DNA of 33,621 nucleotides from JBBQKF01 sp038326615 (GTDB lineage Bacteria > Bacillota > Clostridia > Saccharofermentanales > UBA5734): the NCBI GenBank assembly GCA_038326615.1, contig JBBQKF010000027.1, positions 1 through 33,621 on the forward strand. The letters are read 5' to 3'. The translations under genes were made by a program, and so were the position numbers. The notes under the pieces are model-generated. The model saw only the letters and a program-made list of their open reading frames with translations, searched no databases and was not told the DNA's origin. This document shows positions 1 through 9,258 of the stretch, piece after piece (position 1 is the first letter of the stretch; each line of letters opens with the position of its first letter).

Positions 1-945
1 GCTGATTTAGAACAACGTTCGGGTCGAATTCTTAGGCAGGGGAATACTAATCCGGAAGTTGAAATTTTCCGATATGTTACAGAACAGACCTTTGACGCTT
101 ATCTTTTCCAGCTGGTAGAAAACAAGCAAAAATTCATATCACAGATAATGACATCAAAATCCCCCGTTCGCTCTGCAGAAGACATTGATGAAACATCTCT
201 TTCATATGCTGAGATAAAAGCCCTTGCTACCGGTAATATATACATTAAGGAAAAGATGGACCTGGATATAAGCGTTGCAAGACTAAGGTTACTTAAAGCA
301 AATCACTTAAGCCAGCGATATTCTTTGGAAGACCAGATCATCAAGTGGTTTCCGCAGCAGATAAAATCAAATGAGGAACGAATTAAAGGATATAAGTCTG
401 ACATGGCACACCTGTTGAAGCACACCAAACCAAATGCTGATAAATTCTCTCCTATGGTTGTGCTTGGAGTAAACTATACTGAAAAAAGTGAAGCCGGGAA
501 CGCAATCCTTGAAGCTTGTAAATCCATGACTACTCCGGTTGCAATTACAATCGGTGAGTATCGTGGGTTTATGATGGAGCTTTTCTTCGAAAGCTTTAGC
601 CATGAATATAAAATCACTCTTAAAAATGAGCTCAGTCACTGCATTTTTATCGGGTCAGATGCTCACGGAAATATAACCAGGTTAGATAATTTACTGGAGG
701 GGTTTGATGTTAAACTACAAGCTTGTGAAGAACAACTAGTAAACGTTATAGCACAATTGGAAAACGCAAAAGCAGAGGTGGAAAAGCCGTTCGCACAGGA
801 AGATGAATTAAAATGCAAATCAGCAAGACTTGATGAACTTAATATTCTACTTAATATGGATCAGAAGGATCATGAGATTGTGGAGGTTGAGTTGGATGAA
901 GGAATAGAGGAGGTGAGTAAAAAGGAAAAGGTGTATGAAAGGTAG
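1..945 (+). CDS. C-terminal end of large helicase/DNA-methylase protein of a conjugative element (5' truncated by window edge)
   Basis: The reading frame is open from base 1, so the gene begins outside the window; the ATG at 148 is internal. The first visible residues include a superfamily II helicase motif VI (EQRSGRILRQGN), then the segment VTEQTFDAYLFQLVENKQKF and an SYAEIKALATGN stretch. These are typical of the very long SNF2-type helicase plus N6-DNA-methylase proteins of Firmicutes integrative conjugative elements and plasmids. The last 200 residues are Lys/Glu-rich with probable coiled coil. Known of the family: the role is presumed DNA processing or protection during element transfer. 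Only the last 314 residues are present, so helicase motifs I-V and any methylase domain cannot be checked. It suggests that the left edge of the window is, or was, part of a mobile element. Confidence 0.8.
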   Translation, partial: ADLEQRSGRILRQGNTNPEVEIFRYVTEQTFDAYLFQLVENKQKFISQIMTSKSPVRSAEDIDETSLSYAEIKALATGNIYIKEKMDLDISVARLRLLKANHLSQRYSLEDQIIKWFPQQIKSNEERIKGYKSDMAHLLKHTKPNADKFSPMVVLGVNYTEKSEAGNAILEACKSMTTPVAITIGEYRGFMMELFFESFSHEYKITLKNELSHCIFIGSDAHGNITRLDNLLEGFDVKLQACEEQLVNVIAQLENAKAEVEKPFAQEDELKCKSARLDELNILLNMDQKDHEIVEVELDEGIEEVSKKEKVYER

Positions 946-1447
946 AAATTAATGATATTGCAATTAACATAAATGTGAGTTATTAATTAAACATTAGTGT
1001 TGGGATACTCATTTATTTGTGATTAAATACTAAATTGTAGTTGCTAGTAACCAATTAAAAATTTTTCAAATTATATTAAAAATAGCAACAATTAAACTAA
1101 ATAATGTGATAAAAATATTTAATAGCAATAGTGGAAATACTTAAATTAATTAAATAGAACATGCTATTAAATTATATAGGTTAATTCACATTGGCTTAAT
1201 ACATGCTAGTTTGTGTTTTATTAAAGAAAAATAATAAAGTGATTACCATACAAAACTACACACTGACAATATGCCCAATAATTAGTTCGGCAATTATGCA
1301 AATAATAGAATTTGTATAGTTGCCGATTTGATTTTCACTTTTAAATGTTCAAGGTTCTAATTAAAAATTTAGGGGAAACTGGGATTTATAGGATTTTTTA
1401 AAGTGCGAATAGAAAAAAGTACTTTAGTATACGGAATAAATAAGCCC
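946..1447. other. AT-rich intergenic stretch without recognisable gene
   Basis: About 500 bases between the truncated helicase gene and the left end of the IS30 element. It is extremely AT-rich with stops in all frames. I see no RNA gene, terminator with a convincing T-run, or clear inverted repeat. It may be decayed mobile-element sequence. Confidence 0.5.
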
Positions 1448-1473
1448 GTAAATTCGCAAAGTAAATTCCACAG
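1448..1473 (+). repeat. IS30-family left terminal inverted repeat
   Basis: Matches the reverse complement of 3008-3033 at about 22 of 26 positions, with an unbroken core caaagtaaattcca. It lies distal to the 3' end of the transposase gene. Confidence 0.75.
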
Positions 1474-1708
1474 TATATCCCATTGAGGAATTTAACAAGA
1501 GAAACGGCTTAAAACAACAGTGAATTTACTATGATAAATTGATAAAATATTGTTGAAAAGCAATAAATAAAGGATTCAGTAAATTGTGAACAACAAAAAA
1601 GTAGCATAGTAAACAAGCCAAAAAACAGTGTTTTCAGATTAAAGTCCACTTATTATGAAGTTAGTTTAAGAATTTTCTTGCTGAAAATATTATAAAATTG
1701 TAGTATAA

Positions 1709-2923
1709 TTATCTTGTTAGAAGCTTTTGAGATTGAACGACTTTTTCAGGTGGAATGTGTTGGATTCCCAAAATAGAAGTCGTTTTTTCTCCAAAAGTAA
1801 ATGTAAACATCTCATAGGGAGATTTTCCGTTAAGACTTTTTCGCTTTACATTATTAACGTGTGAAAAGATTAGATCAACGGTTTTTTGATCAAAAGAATC
1901 GAAAGATTCTCCACTAGGTACGATGTCTCGAAAAAGTGTGTGATTCTTTTCGACTCTGGGTTTCTGACAGGAGCGGTAAGGATCACAAAAAAATAGGGCT
2001 GTTTCAATTTCCCCGTCCAAATCAGTAATAAAAGCAGACACATTTGCAAATTCGCCTCCGTTGTCTGTAATCAGCAAGGGTACAATATCTCCAAAACGAA
2101 TCCCGTTTTCGAACAGTTTTTCTTTCAGCAATCGTATTTTTTGTGTAGCTTCGGCAGCAGTCTTGTTCTCCAAAAGTAGACCGAACATAAAATTGCAGAA
2201 AGTAAAATCAAAGGTCATAATAGTTTTCCCACCGACTCTCCCGATTACGGTATCCATTTCTGTCCACGTTGTAATTTCGTTTTCTTCGACATAGGACAGA
2301 AAGTCCTGATACAGCCTACCGACCTTAACACCTTTTGGAATTGTATCTTCGCGGTATTGCTTGCGTGGCTTAAACTTAACCACTCTTGGAAAGTCCATTT
2401 TACTTACAGACAAGTATCCTTTATGTAAATGCCTGTAAATTGTAGCCTGAGAAACACCGAGATTCTGGGTGTTCATAATGTGATAAAGATGCTGACCTTT
2501 TTTGAACCCCGCTGCGATAACGGAATCTATTTCATAAAATTTGTCTTTATTTAGAGGGATTCCCTCTCGTGATTCCTTAAGCAGTGATTCATATTCTTGT
2601 TGTGCAGTTTTTGCATTATACAAACATTTTTGAAATGCACACCGTGAACGTCGTCTTTTACATCCGTTGCAAACAAAAGGTGCTCTTAAAAGTTGTGGAC
2701 ATGGAGTTGTGGGAATTGATTTCCCATTATGGTCAGTTTTCACCGGGAAATCGTTGGTGTTAATTACGATGTGCTTTTTTACTTCTTTAGATACAGTGGT
2801 CTGATCTTTTGCAATTCTCTTTGCAATTGCTTTAAAGGTCATTCCTTGATCTAAACAGTTTTGAATTTCGATTCGATCATCTAGATTCATGTGTTTATTT
2901 TTTATAGATTTTGAATTCGACAT
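1709..2923 (-). CDS. IS30-family transposase
   Basis: A 404-residue protein that cuts and joins the ends of its own element. The N-terminus carries the family's helix-turn-helix for end binding (LDDRIEIQNCLDQGMTFKAI, then AKRIAKDQTTVSKEV). A Cys-rich stretch (CNGCKRRRSRC) at about residue 90 is common in the longer clostridial IS30 proteins. The DDE catalytic core is visible: first Asp in TEMDTVIG, second in LLITDNGGEF, and the Glu in PRVEKNHTLFRD. The protein seems full length and intact. The ATG is preceded by AGGAGAGG at good spacing. No frameshift is seen, so the element could still be active. Confidence 0.93.
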   Translation of the reverse strand: MSNSKSIKNKHMNLDDRIEIQNCLDQGMTFKAIAKRIAKDQTTVSKEVKKHIVINTNDFPVKTDHNGKSIPTTPCPQLLRAPFVCNGCKRRRSRCAFQKCLYNAKTAQQEYESLLKESREGIPLNKDKFYEIDSVIAAGFKKGQHLYHIMNTQNLGVSQATIYRHLHKGYLSVSKMDFPRVVKFKPRKQYREDTIPKGVKVGRLYQDFLSYVEENEITTWTEMDTVIGRVGGKTIMTFDFTFCNFMFGLLLENKTAAEATQKIRLLKEKLFENGIRFGDIVPLLITDNGGEFANVSAFITDLDGEIETALFFCDPYRSCQKPRVEKNHTLFRDIVPSGESFDSFDQKTVDLIFSHVNNVKRKSLNGKSPYEMFTFTFGEKTTSILGIQHIPPEKVVQSQKLLTR

Positions 2924-3007
2924 TTTACGCCTCTCCTATGGCAAGAAAATTCTCTATCTTAATTCTACTCCTTTTTCTTTTCAGATTAAATACTACTACC
3001 ATTTCCA

Positions 3008-3033
3008 CAATGGAATTTACTTTGGGAATTAAC
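3008..3033 (-). repeat. IS30-family right terminal inverted repeat
   Basis: Reverse complement of the left end with the shared core caaagtaaattcca. It lies 84 bases upstream of the transposase start codon, the usual place for the promoter-proximal end of an IS30 element. Confidence 0.75.
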
Positions 3034-3069
3034 AAAATAAATTGAAATAATGTATTTTACAAGAAATCA

Positions 3070-3099
3070 TTGTCATGAATTTGGAAAAAATAGTATAAT
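3070..3099 (+). promoter_or_regulatory. Probable sigma-A promoter of the CorA gene
   Basis: TTGTCA at 3070-3075, an 18-base spacer and a perfect TATAAT at 3094-3099. It lies just outside the right end of the IS30 element. It would give a leader of about 145 bases, A-rich near its end. I do not recognise a magnesium (M-box) riboswitch in that leader. Confidence 0.6.
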
Positions 3100-3250
3100 G
3101 GTTTTTATGAATGAATTGATTTATCAATATGGTGAAATATTTCATTAAGTAAATTTCGTTTGAACTTATGAGATATTATTTTAGCTAAGCAATGATAAGA
3201 AAATAAAAGCAAAGCAAATCAAAACAAAGTAAACAAAAGGAGAATTTATA

Positions 3251-4321
3251 ATGTCAAGATTTACTAATAAACACTCACGAAAAGCCGGATTGCCGCCTGG
3301 ATCACTTGTCCATCTTGGGAATCAGTTCAGTGAGGAAACAACTATTGAGGTTTTTGAATATAGCACTAGTGGATTCGCCGAACATAAATTTATAAAAAAC
3401 GCAATTGAAGAATTTGAGGCTCTTCCAAAACCGGCAAAAGATTCAATCAGGTGGATTAATGTCGATGGACTTCACAAGATGGATACGATAGAAAGAGTCT
3501 GCAAGGCTTATTGTATCCACCCACTTGTTATGGAGGATATTCTTAATACAGGACATCGCCCAAAAATTGAGGACTATACGGATTATCTATATATAATAAC
3601 TAAAATGATATACTTCGAAAAAGATGTAATGATTGATGAACAATTAAGTATTATTATCGGCAAAGGATATGTTATTTCTTTTGGTGAAAAAGAGGGTGAC
3701 GTTTTTGATCAGTTGCGAGATTTGATAAGAAAAAATGGTCTTCATATAAAGAAAAGTGGAGCGGATTATCTTGCGTATTCATTGCTGGATGCAGTTGTTG
3801 ATGGCTATTTTGCTGTTTTAGAAACCCTTGGAGACAAAATTGATGTTGTTGAAGAAGAATTTCTTACTAGCCCGACTAAGCTTGGTCTAGTTAAAATGAG
3901 AGATTTAAAACGCGAACTTCTTTTCATGCACAAATCGTTATGGCCGCTTAGAGAAGTGATGAGTTGGCTTGAAAGAAGTGAAACAAGTCTTATAAATCAG
4001 CCAACACAAATTTATATTAGAGATGTTTATGACCATATAGTTCAGCTACTTGACACAACTGAGACTTTTAGAGAACTACTTTCAGGTCTTATGGATATAT
4101 ATTTATCTAGTGTTAGCAATCGAATGAATGAAATTATGAAAGTGTTAACAATAATTTCAACGATATTTATTCCGATAACATTTATTGTCGGTTTATATGG
4201 TATGAATTTTCATTACATGCCAGAATTAAGTTCTAAATTTGGATACCCAGCTGTTTTATTAACAATTGTTCTTTCCGTAGTAGGAATGATTTATTATTTT
4301 AAAAAGAAGAAATGGTTTTAG
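3251..4321 (+). CDS. corA: CorA-family magnesium/cobalt channel
   Basis: A 356-residue inner-membrane divalent-cation channel, probably for Mg2+ uptake (Co2+ or Ni2+ cannot be excluded). A large soluble alpha/beta N-terminal domain (about 1-290) ends in the long stalk helix. It is followed by two C-terminal transmembrane helices; the signature YGMNFHYMPEL, with GMN at residues 317-319, lies between them. A Lys-rich tail (KKKKWF) follows, as expected for the cytosolic end. Length is normal for the family. The ATG at 3251 has AAAGGAG nine bases upstream. It has its own promoter and is followed by an MFS gene on the same strand. Some CorA-like proteins export metal, so direction of transport is not certain. 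Confidence 0.93.
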   Translation: MSRFTNKHSRKAGLPPGSLVHLGNQFSEETTIEVFEYSTSGFAEHKFIKNAIEEFEALPKPAKDSIRWINVDGLHKMDTIERVCKAYCIHPLVMEDILNTGHRPKIEDYTDYLYIITKMIYFEKDVMIDEQLSIIIGKGYVISFGEKEGDVFDQLRDLIRKNGLHIKKSGADYLAYSLLDAVVDGYFAVLETLGDKIDVVEEEFLTSPTKLGLVKMRDLKRELLFMHKSLWPLREVMSWLERSETSLINQPTQIYIRDVYDHIVQLLDTTETFRELLSGLMDIYLSSVSNRMNEIMKVLTIISTIFIPITFIVGLYGMNFHYMPELSSKFGYPAVLLTIVLSVVGMIYYFKKKKWF

Positions 4322-4463
4322 GAATAAGCACTATTGTCGTACCTATAATCTGTTATATTATTCAAGCAATATTTTAGAAAAAACAGAGCTCGTGTTTTTC
4401 CTAGTACTAAAAACCAAAATTGTGATTATTTCAAAATCTAAAATAAATTCAAAGGATGTGCCG

Positions 4464-5684
4464 ATGATAACCTTAATTAAAAGAAAAATAAGACAACAAT
4501 CTAATGGTGTAAAACTTGCATTTGAAAATGACCGTGATTTTTCACTCTTTATTATAGCAGGTTTTTTGGGCGGAATTGCAAGTGGTATTAATGGCTCAAT
4601 TTTCAACAATTTTTTAAATGATGTTTACCACTTAACCGCCTCGCAAAGAGGATTTGTAGAAGTCCCAAGAGAGCTTCCGGGTCTTCTCATTGTTATTGTA
4701 CTCGCAGCTCTTGCTTTTCTTGGAGATGTTAAAGTTGCAATGATTGGAATGATTTGTGCTGCAGCTGGAATGATTGGACTTGGGCTTTTTTCTCCAACAT
4801 TCCCAATTATGATTGTTTTTATGATGATTTTGAGTATGGGTATGCATATATACATGCCGATTGCTCCAAGCATTGGAATGAATTTGTCAAATCGCGAGGA
4901 ATATGGAGCAAGACTTGGAAGGTACAATGCTTATTGCCTGGTTGCTACAATTCTGGGGTTTGGACTTGTGTGGTTTGGTTTTAAAAATTTCAATTTCAGT
5001 TATACAACAGCATTTTTAATTGCAGCTCTATTTTATATTCTTGCAGGAATTACTTTATCTAAAATGAAAAAATCGCAGCCACATCACACTAAATTTAAAT
5101 TAATATTTCGCAAAAGGTACACGTTATATTATATTCTTTGTATTGTAAATGGTGCACGAAAACAGATATTTCTTACCTTTGCGCCTTGGGTTCTAATTCA
5201 GGTGTTTCATCTTGATGTACCAGCTTTTGCTTTGCTTGGGGTAGCCATTGCTTTGCTTAGTATCTTTACAAGAACCATTATTGGCAAGGCAATTGATAGT
5301 AAGGGAGAACGTTTCATACTATCTCTGGAAGCAGTTGTTCTTTTTGTAATTTGTATAGGGTATGCCTATGCTGCGGATTTCTTTAGTGCTGGGGTTGCTC
5401 TTGGAATTATAATTGTGTGTTATATACTTGATAACTCTATGAGCACTGTTGAAATGGCAAGGTCAACTTACCTTCGTAAGATTGTTGTTGATCCATCAGA
5501 TGTGACCCATACATTGGCAACGGGTACAAGTCTGGACCACATTGTTTCAATGACAATTCCGGTTTTCGGTGGAATGTTGTGGGTTGCTTTTGGCTACAAA
5601 TATGTATTTCTTGTCGCAGCCGCAGTTGCACTTATAAACCTTGGATTATCTTTAAGGATTAAGGTTCTTGCTTACGACGAATAG
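4464..5684 (+). CDS. Major facilitator superfamily permease
   Basis: A 406-residue polytopic membrane protein with about twelve hydrophobic segments and a central cytosolic loop rich in basic residues (SKMKKSQPHHTKFKLIFRKR). This is the 6+6 layout of MFS transporters. The frame is open upstream to a GTG at 4392, but the ATG at 4464 has AAAGG at 4451-4455 and begins a normal short cytosolic N-terminus (MITLIKRKIRQQ), so I prefer 4464. The substrate cannot be told from sequence. The gene follows corA by about 140 bases and may be co-transcribed, but a functional link is not evident. Confidence 0.85.
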   Translation: MITLIKRKIRQQSNGVKLAFENDRDFSLFIIAGFLGGIASGINGSIFNNFLNDVYHLTASQRGFVEVPRELPGLLIVIVLAALAFLGDVKVAMIGMICAAAGMIGLGLFSPTFPIMIVFMMILSMGMHIYMPIAPSIGMNLSNREEYGARLGRYNAYCLVATILGFGLVWFGFKNFNFSYTTAFLIAALFYILAGITLSKMKKSQPHHTKFKLIFRKRYTLYYILCIVNGARKQIFLTFAPWVLIQVFHLDVPAFALLGVAIALLSIFTRTIIGKAIDSKGERFILSLEAVVLFVICIGYAYAADFFSAGVALGIIIVCYILDNSMSTVEMARSTYLRKIVVDPSDVTHTLATGTSLDHIVSMTIPVFGGMLWVAFGYKYVFLVAAAVALINLGLSLRIKVLAYDE

Positions 5685-5769
5685 AAAAATTACATAAAAA
5701 AATTTTAATCAGAAATGAATTATTTATGAGAGATCCTTGTATTGTAATTTATTAGTTAACATATTATTA

Positions 5770-6015
5770 ACGGATAGTAAACGGATAGTAAACGGATAGT
5801 AAACGGATAGTAAACAGATAGTAAACTGGATAGTAAACTGGATAGTAAACGGATAGTAAACGGATAGTAAACGGATAGTAAACGGATAGTAAACTGGATA
5901 GTAAACGGATAGTAAACAGATAGTAAACGGATAGTAAACGGATAGTAAACGGATACTAAACGGATAGTAAACTGGATAGTAAACGGATAGTAAACGGATA
6001 GTAAACGGATAGTAA
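5770..6015 (+). repeat. Minisatellite: 22 tandem copies of an 11-bp unit
   Basis: The unit is acggatagtaa. Counting along the sequence gives 22 full copies plus a broken 23rd (actggataatta). Variant units are acagatagtaa (copies 5 and 14), the 12-bp actggatagtaa (copies 6, 7, 12, 19) and one acggatactaa (copy 17). A degenerate pair of 22-bp repeats (2 x 11), attggataattataaaaaat and its neighbour at 6081-6124, looks like an older, decayed part of the same array. The plus strand is full of stops, so it is not coding. It lies between the MFS permease and the promoter of the PAS/GGDEF/HD-GYP gene. Confidence 0.97.
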
Positions 6016-6127
6016 ACTGGATAATTATCTGATAGCTTTAGATAGATATTTGATTATTATAGGATTATTAACGGAAAATTATTGGATAATTATAAAAAAT
6101 TTATTGGATAGTTATAAAAAATATTTC

Positions 6128-6156
6128 TTGCAAATAGAATTAAAATAGTGTAAAAT
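6128..6156 (+). promoter_or_regulatory. Probable promoter of the PAS/GGDEF/HD-GYP gene
   Basis: TTGCAA at 6128-6133, a 17-base spacer and TAAAAT at 6151-6156, shortly after the minisatellite and its degenerate tail. It would give a leader of about 340 bases (to 6500). That leader is AT-rich, and I recognise neither a c-di-GMP (GEMM) riboswitch nor a convincing small gene in it. Confidence 0.45.
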
Positions 6157-6500
6157 CGTAGTCGGTACTAGTTGCAGAGTAAGAATTTGTTAAGCTAAAT
6201 TAGTAAAACAATATTTTTAAAGATTTATCCAATATTTAGTTCTTATAAGCGCGTTATGTCAATAAGTAGTTGCCATATAAAATAATTTTTAATCCTTACA
6301 ATATTGAGTCATTCAAATTTAATAAAAAGATCAACGAAAAAGAAATTTTCAAATATAAAATGTTAAAACTATTTTTAGAACCCCTACAAAAGTTTTTTTC
6401 TCAAATAAACACAACCCAGGGTTACATTCAAAGGCGCAATAGGATAATTATGAACTTGTCTAATTGATCGGAATTTGTTTGAAATGTGAGGTAGTAGTAG

Positions 6501-9062
6501 ATGAATGACATTAATGAAAAAACAATTAGTGTAGATGATTTTTTTGATATCAGTATTGATATGCTCTGTATATCTGATAATTCCGGAAAGATTATAAGAG
6601 TTAGCAATTCATGGGAGAAGACTCTTGGGTATACTCGTGATGAATTAGAAGAGCATCAATTTCTTGAATTTGTTCATCCTGACGACATTGTTTCGACAAT
6701 AAAGAAAATGGGGGAACTTAAACAGAACATTGATGTTAAGTATTTTGTTAATCGCTATCGTTGCAAGAATGGCGAATATAAGTCAATTGAGTGGAATACC
6801 AGAATGATTGGTAATGAGGGGTTTAGCGTTGCCCGGGATGTAACTGTGAAAATCGATTTAGAGAATAAAGCAAAGGAGCTAAACTGGTTTCTTGAGCAGG
6901 CTCAGATTGTTGCTAATCTTGGGTTCTACAATTTTAATATAATAGAAAACAAGTGGGCGTCCACTGTAACGTTAGATGAATTATTTGGAATTGATACGGA
7001 TTATCAAAGAAACCTTGAAGGGTGGCTTGCCATTGTTGACCCTGATTACCAGAAGATAATGATTGATTACTTCACAAAAGACGTTTTAGAAAAGCACATG
7101 CCTTTTGATAAGGAGTATATGATCAGGAAGGTTAATTCTGGCGAACGTCGCTGGGTTCACGGCAAAGGTACAGTTTTTTATAGTAACGATAGCAATCCGA
7201 TTAACATGATAGGAACAATACAAGACATTCATGAACGGAAGCTGTTTGACGATTACAGGTCAAATTTAGAATCTTCACTATACGAAGAAAAAGAGCGATT
7301 AAGAATAACTTTTGAGTCAATTGGGGACGGAATAATAACAACTGATATTGAGGGGGAAGTTAAATTTCTTAATAAAAGTGCGGAACATTTTACTGGGTGG
7401 CTTAATAGTGAAGCTAGTGGTAGAGCTTTCGAAGAGGTGTTTGTTATAAATAATGAAACAACTGGTGAAAAATCAAAAAACCCTATTAATTGTGTTTTAT
7501 CAACAAATAACATTTGCGAATTAGAAAATCACACTATGCTTACTTCAAAGAATGGAGAGATATATCATATAGCGGATAGTGCTGCACCAATAAAGAATCA
7601 GAACAACGAAACAGTCGGAGTAGTTATGGTATTCCGTGATGTTACCGAGAAGAAAGCGTCTGAACAAATCATTAAGCAATCCGCCGAAATTATAGAAAAG
7701 ATGCAGACTGGTATATATATCTATTTACTTGAGGATTTTAACGATGACAAAACCTTGCGTCTCATAAGTGCAAATGAAGCATCAACAAAAATTATTGGAG
7801 TAAAACGCGAAGAAATAGTGGGCAAATACATTGATGAAATTTTTCCAAGCCTTAGGAATAACGAAATTCCTGCGAAATTCGCTGAAGTTGTTCGAACGGG
7901 AAACCCGATTGAAATAGAAGACTTTGATTATAATGATCAAAACATTTTAGAATCAGTATTTTCATTTAAGGCTCTAAAAATACAAAAAGATCAGGTATGT
8001 GTACTTTTTGATAATATAACTGAAAAAAGAAAGTATCTTGAAGAAGTTAAGTTTGTCAGTTTCCATGATATTTTAACTGGGCTATATAATCGTGCGTTCA
8101 TAACTAAAAAGCTTCCTGAAATCGATCAAGAACCTAATCTTCCAATCGCTGTTCTTCTTGGTGATATAAATGGTCTAAAACTTATTAACGACGTATATGG
8201 GCATGAAATTGGCGATGAACTTTTAAAGAAGATATCAAGCATTCTTGTAAAAGCCTGTCCCGATAAAAGTTTTGTATCTCGATGGGGTGGCGATGAATTC
8301 AAAATTATTTCGCCCAATACTTCGATGGAACAAGCCAATGCGATTATTTATAATATAAAAGCAGAATGTCAGAATACTAAATTTGAGTCAATAATCCCAA
8401 GCATATCACTTGGAGTTTCAATAAAAACCAATATGAATGAAAATCTTAACGATACCTTCCGTGAAGCCGAAAACAGGATGTATACGCATAAGCTTGTTGA
8501 GGGTAAAAGCATAAGAAATTCGATTATAGCATCATTGCAGAAAGCATTGTTCGAAAAGAGTTGTGAGACTGAGGAGCATGCGATGCGTATGATGGATCTT
8601 GCATCAAAGATGGCTAGCCATCTTTCTATGTCTCAGCATGAAATGGACGAAATGAATCTATTAACAATGCTCCATGATATTGGAAAGATGGGGATATCAA
8701 ATTCTATTTTAAATAAAGCAGGCGCTCTTTCAGTTAAAGAATGGTTTGAAGTTAAGAAACACCCTGAAATTGGTTACAGAATTGCACAGGCTATAACCGA
8801 ACTTGCAAGAATATCCGATCTTATTTTGAGTCACCATGAACATTGGGATGGTTCAGGATATCCACAGGGACTAAAAGGTGACAGTATCCCTAAGGTGGTC
8901 AGAGTCCTCTCAATTATTGATGCATACGATGTTATGACCAACGGACGACCATATAAAAATCCTGTAAGTAATGAAGAGGCTCTGATTGAAATTGAAAAAT
9001 ATGCAGGAACGCAATTTGACCCTTCATTAGCAAAGGAGTTTGTTAGCATGATGCGCAATTAA
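6501..9062 (+). CDS. PAS-rich GGDEF/HD-GYP cyclic-di-GMP turnover protein
   Basis: An 853-residue, apparently soluble protein. Domains in order: PAS (about 10-125), a second PAS-like domain (130-250), PAS (265-385), PAS-like (390-510), GGDEF (about 520-680) and HD-GYP (about 690-853). The cyclase signature GGDEF is intact at 596-600, so c-di-GMP synthesis from two GTP is possible. The usual RxxD inhibitory site just upstream is absent (PDKS stands there). HD-GYP phosphodiesterase residues are present: HD at 725-726, HH at 778-779 and GSGYP at 784-788. Either activity may dominate, set by signals bound to the PAS domains. No membrane segment or heme-binding motif is obvious. The start has GAGG a few bases upstream (gaggtagtagtag). 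Single-gene unit. Confidence 0.93.
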   Translation: MNDINEKTISVDDFFDISIDMLCISDNSGKIIRVSNSWEKTLGYTRDELEEHQFLEFVHPDDIVSTIKKMGELKQNIDVKYFVNRYRCKNGEYKSIEWNTRMIGNEGFSVARDVTVKIDLENKAKELNWFLEQAQIVANLGFYNFNIIENKWASTVTLDELFGIDTDYQRNLEGWLAIVDPDYQKIMIDYFTKDVLEKHMPFDKEYMIRKVNSGERRWVHGKGTVFYSNDSNPINMIGTIQDIHERKLFDDYRSNLESSLYEEKERLRITFESIGDGIITTDIEGEVKFLNKSAEHFTGWLNSEASGRAFEEVFVINNETTGEKSKNPINCVLSTNNICELENHTMLTSKNGEIYHIADSAAPIKNQNNETVGVVMVFRDVTEKKASEQIIKQSAEIIEKMQTGIYIYLLEDFNDDKTLRLISANEASTKIIGVKREEIVGKYIDEIFPSLRNNEIPAKFAEVVRTGNPIEIEDFDYNDQNILESVFSFKALKIQKDQVCVLFDNITEKRKYLEEVKFVSFHDILTGLYNRAFITKKLPEIDQEPNLPIAVLLGDINGLKLINDVYGHEIGDELLKKISSILVKACPDKSFVSRWGGDEFKIISPNTSMEQANAIIYNIKAECQNTKFESIIPSISLGVSIKTNMNENLNDTFREAENRMYTHKLVEGKSIRNSIIASLQKALFEKSCETEEHAMRMMDLASKMASHLSMSQHEMDEMNLLTMLHDIGKMGISNSILNKAGALSVKEWFEVKKHPEIGYRIAQAITELARISDLILSHHEHWDGSGYPQGLKGDSIPKVVRVLSIIDAYDVMTNGRPYKNPVSNEEALIEIEKYAGTQFDPSLAKEFVSMMRN

Positions 9063-9258
9063 CAAAATAATTAACAGTTTTTATTGGTTTAAAATCGTTA
9101 TTGTCAAAGTACGGGTAGCAATTCATCTCCCTCCTGATCTTCTCGCTTTTGCGAGCAAGATAGAATGCAAGGTTGGAACCTTCTTATTATATGAGGTTTT
9201 AAATTTGATTGTTTACTATGGTCTATATCGTGATTAAATATAAATGTGGAGGGTGAAT

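Larger units (their letters stand above)
1448..3033 (-). mobile_element. IS30-family insertion sequence
   Basis: Outer ends are set by a 26-bp imperfect inverted repeat. The left end at 1448-1473 reads inward gtaaattcgcaaagtaaatt and onward. The right end at 3008-3033 reads inward gttaattcccaaagtaaatt and onward. By eye only positions 3, 9, 24 and 25 of 26 differ. Between them lies one transposase gene on the minus strand. About 235 bases on the left side, between the transposase stop and the left repeat, hold no gene, which is long for this family. I cannot find a matching target-site duplication (left flank ends in ccc, right flank begins aaa). The exact ends may therefore be off by some bases, or the flanks have changed since insertion. 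Confidence 0.75.

Noticed and set aside
3100..3250. Magnesium riboswitch ahead of corA
   Set aside because: The leader is about 145 bases, very AT-rich and without the conserved M-box blocks.
5770..6015. CRISPR array, or coding repeat on the minus strand
   Set aside because: Units are contiguous 11-mers without spacers. The minus strand is open in all three frames only because the unit has no stop there, and no start or ribosome site exists.
6270..6467. Possible 65-residue gene in the leader of the PAS/GGDEF/HD-GYP gene
   Set aside because: TTG start without Shine-Dalgarno, Lys/Ile/Asn-rich composition expected of AT-rich noncoding DNA, no recognisable motif.
9140..9165. Terminator after the first GGDEF/HD-GYP gene (ctcgcttttgcgag hairpin)
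   Set aside because: Stem is short and no T-run follows.
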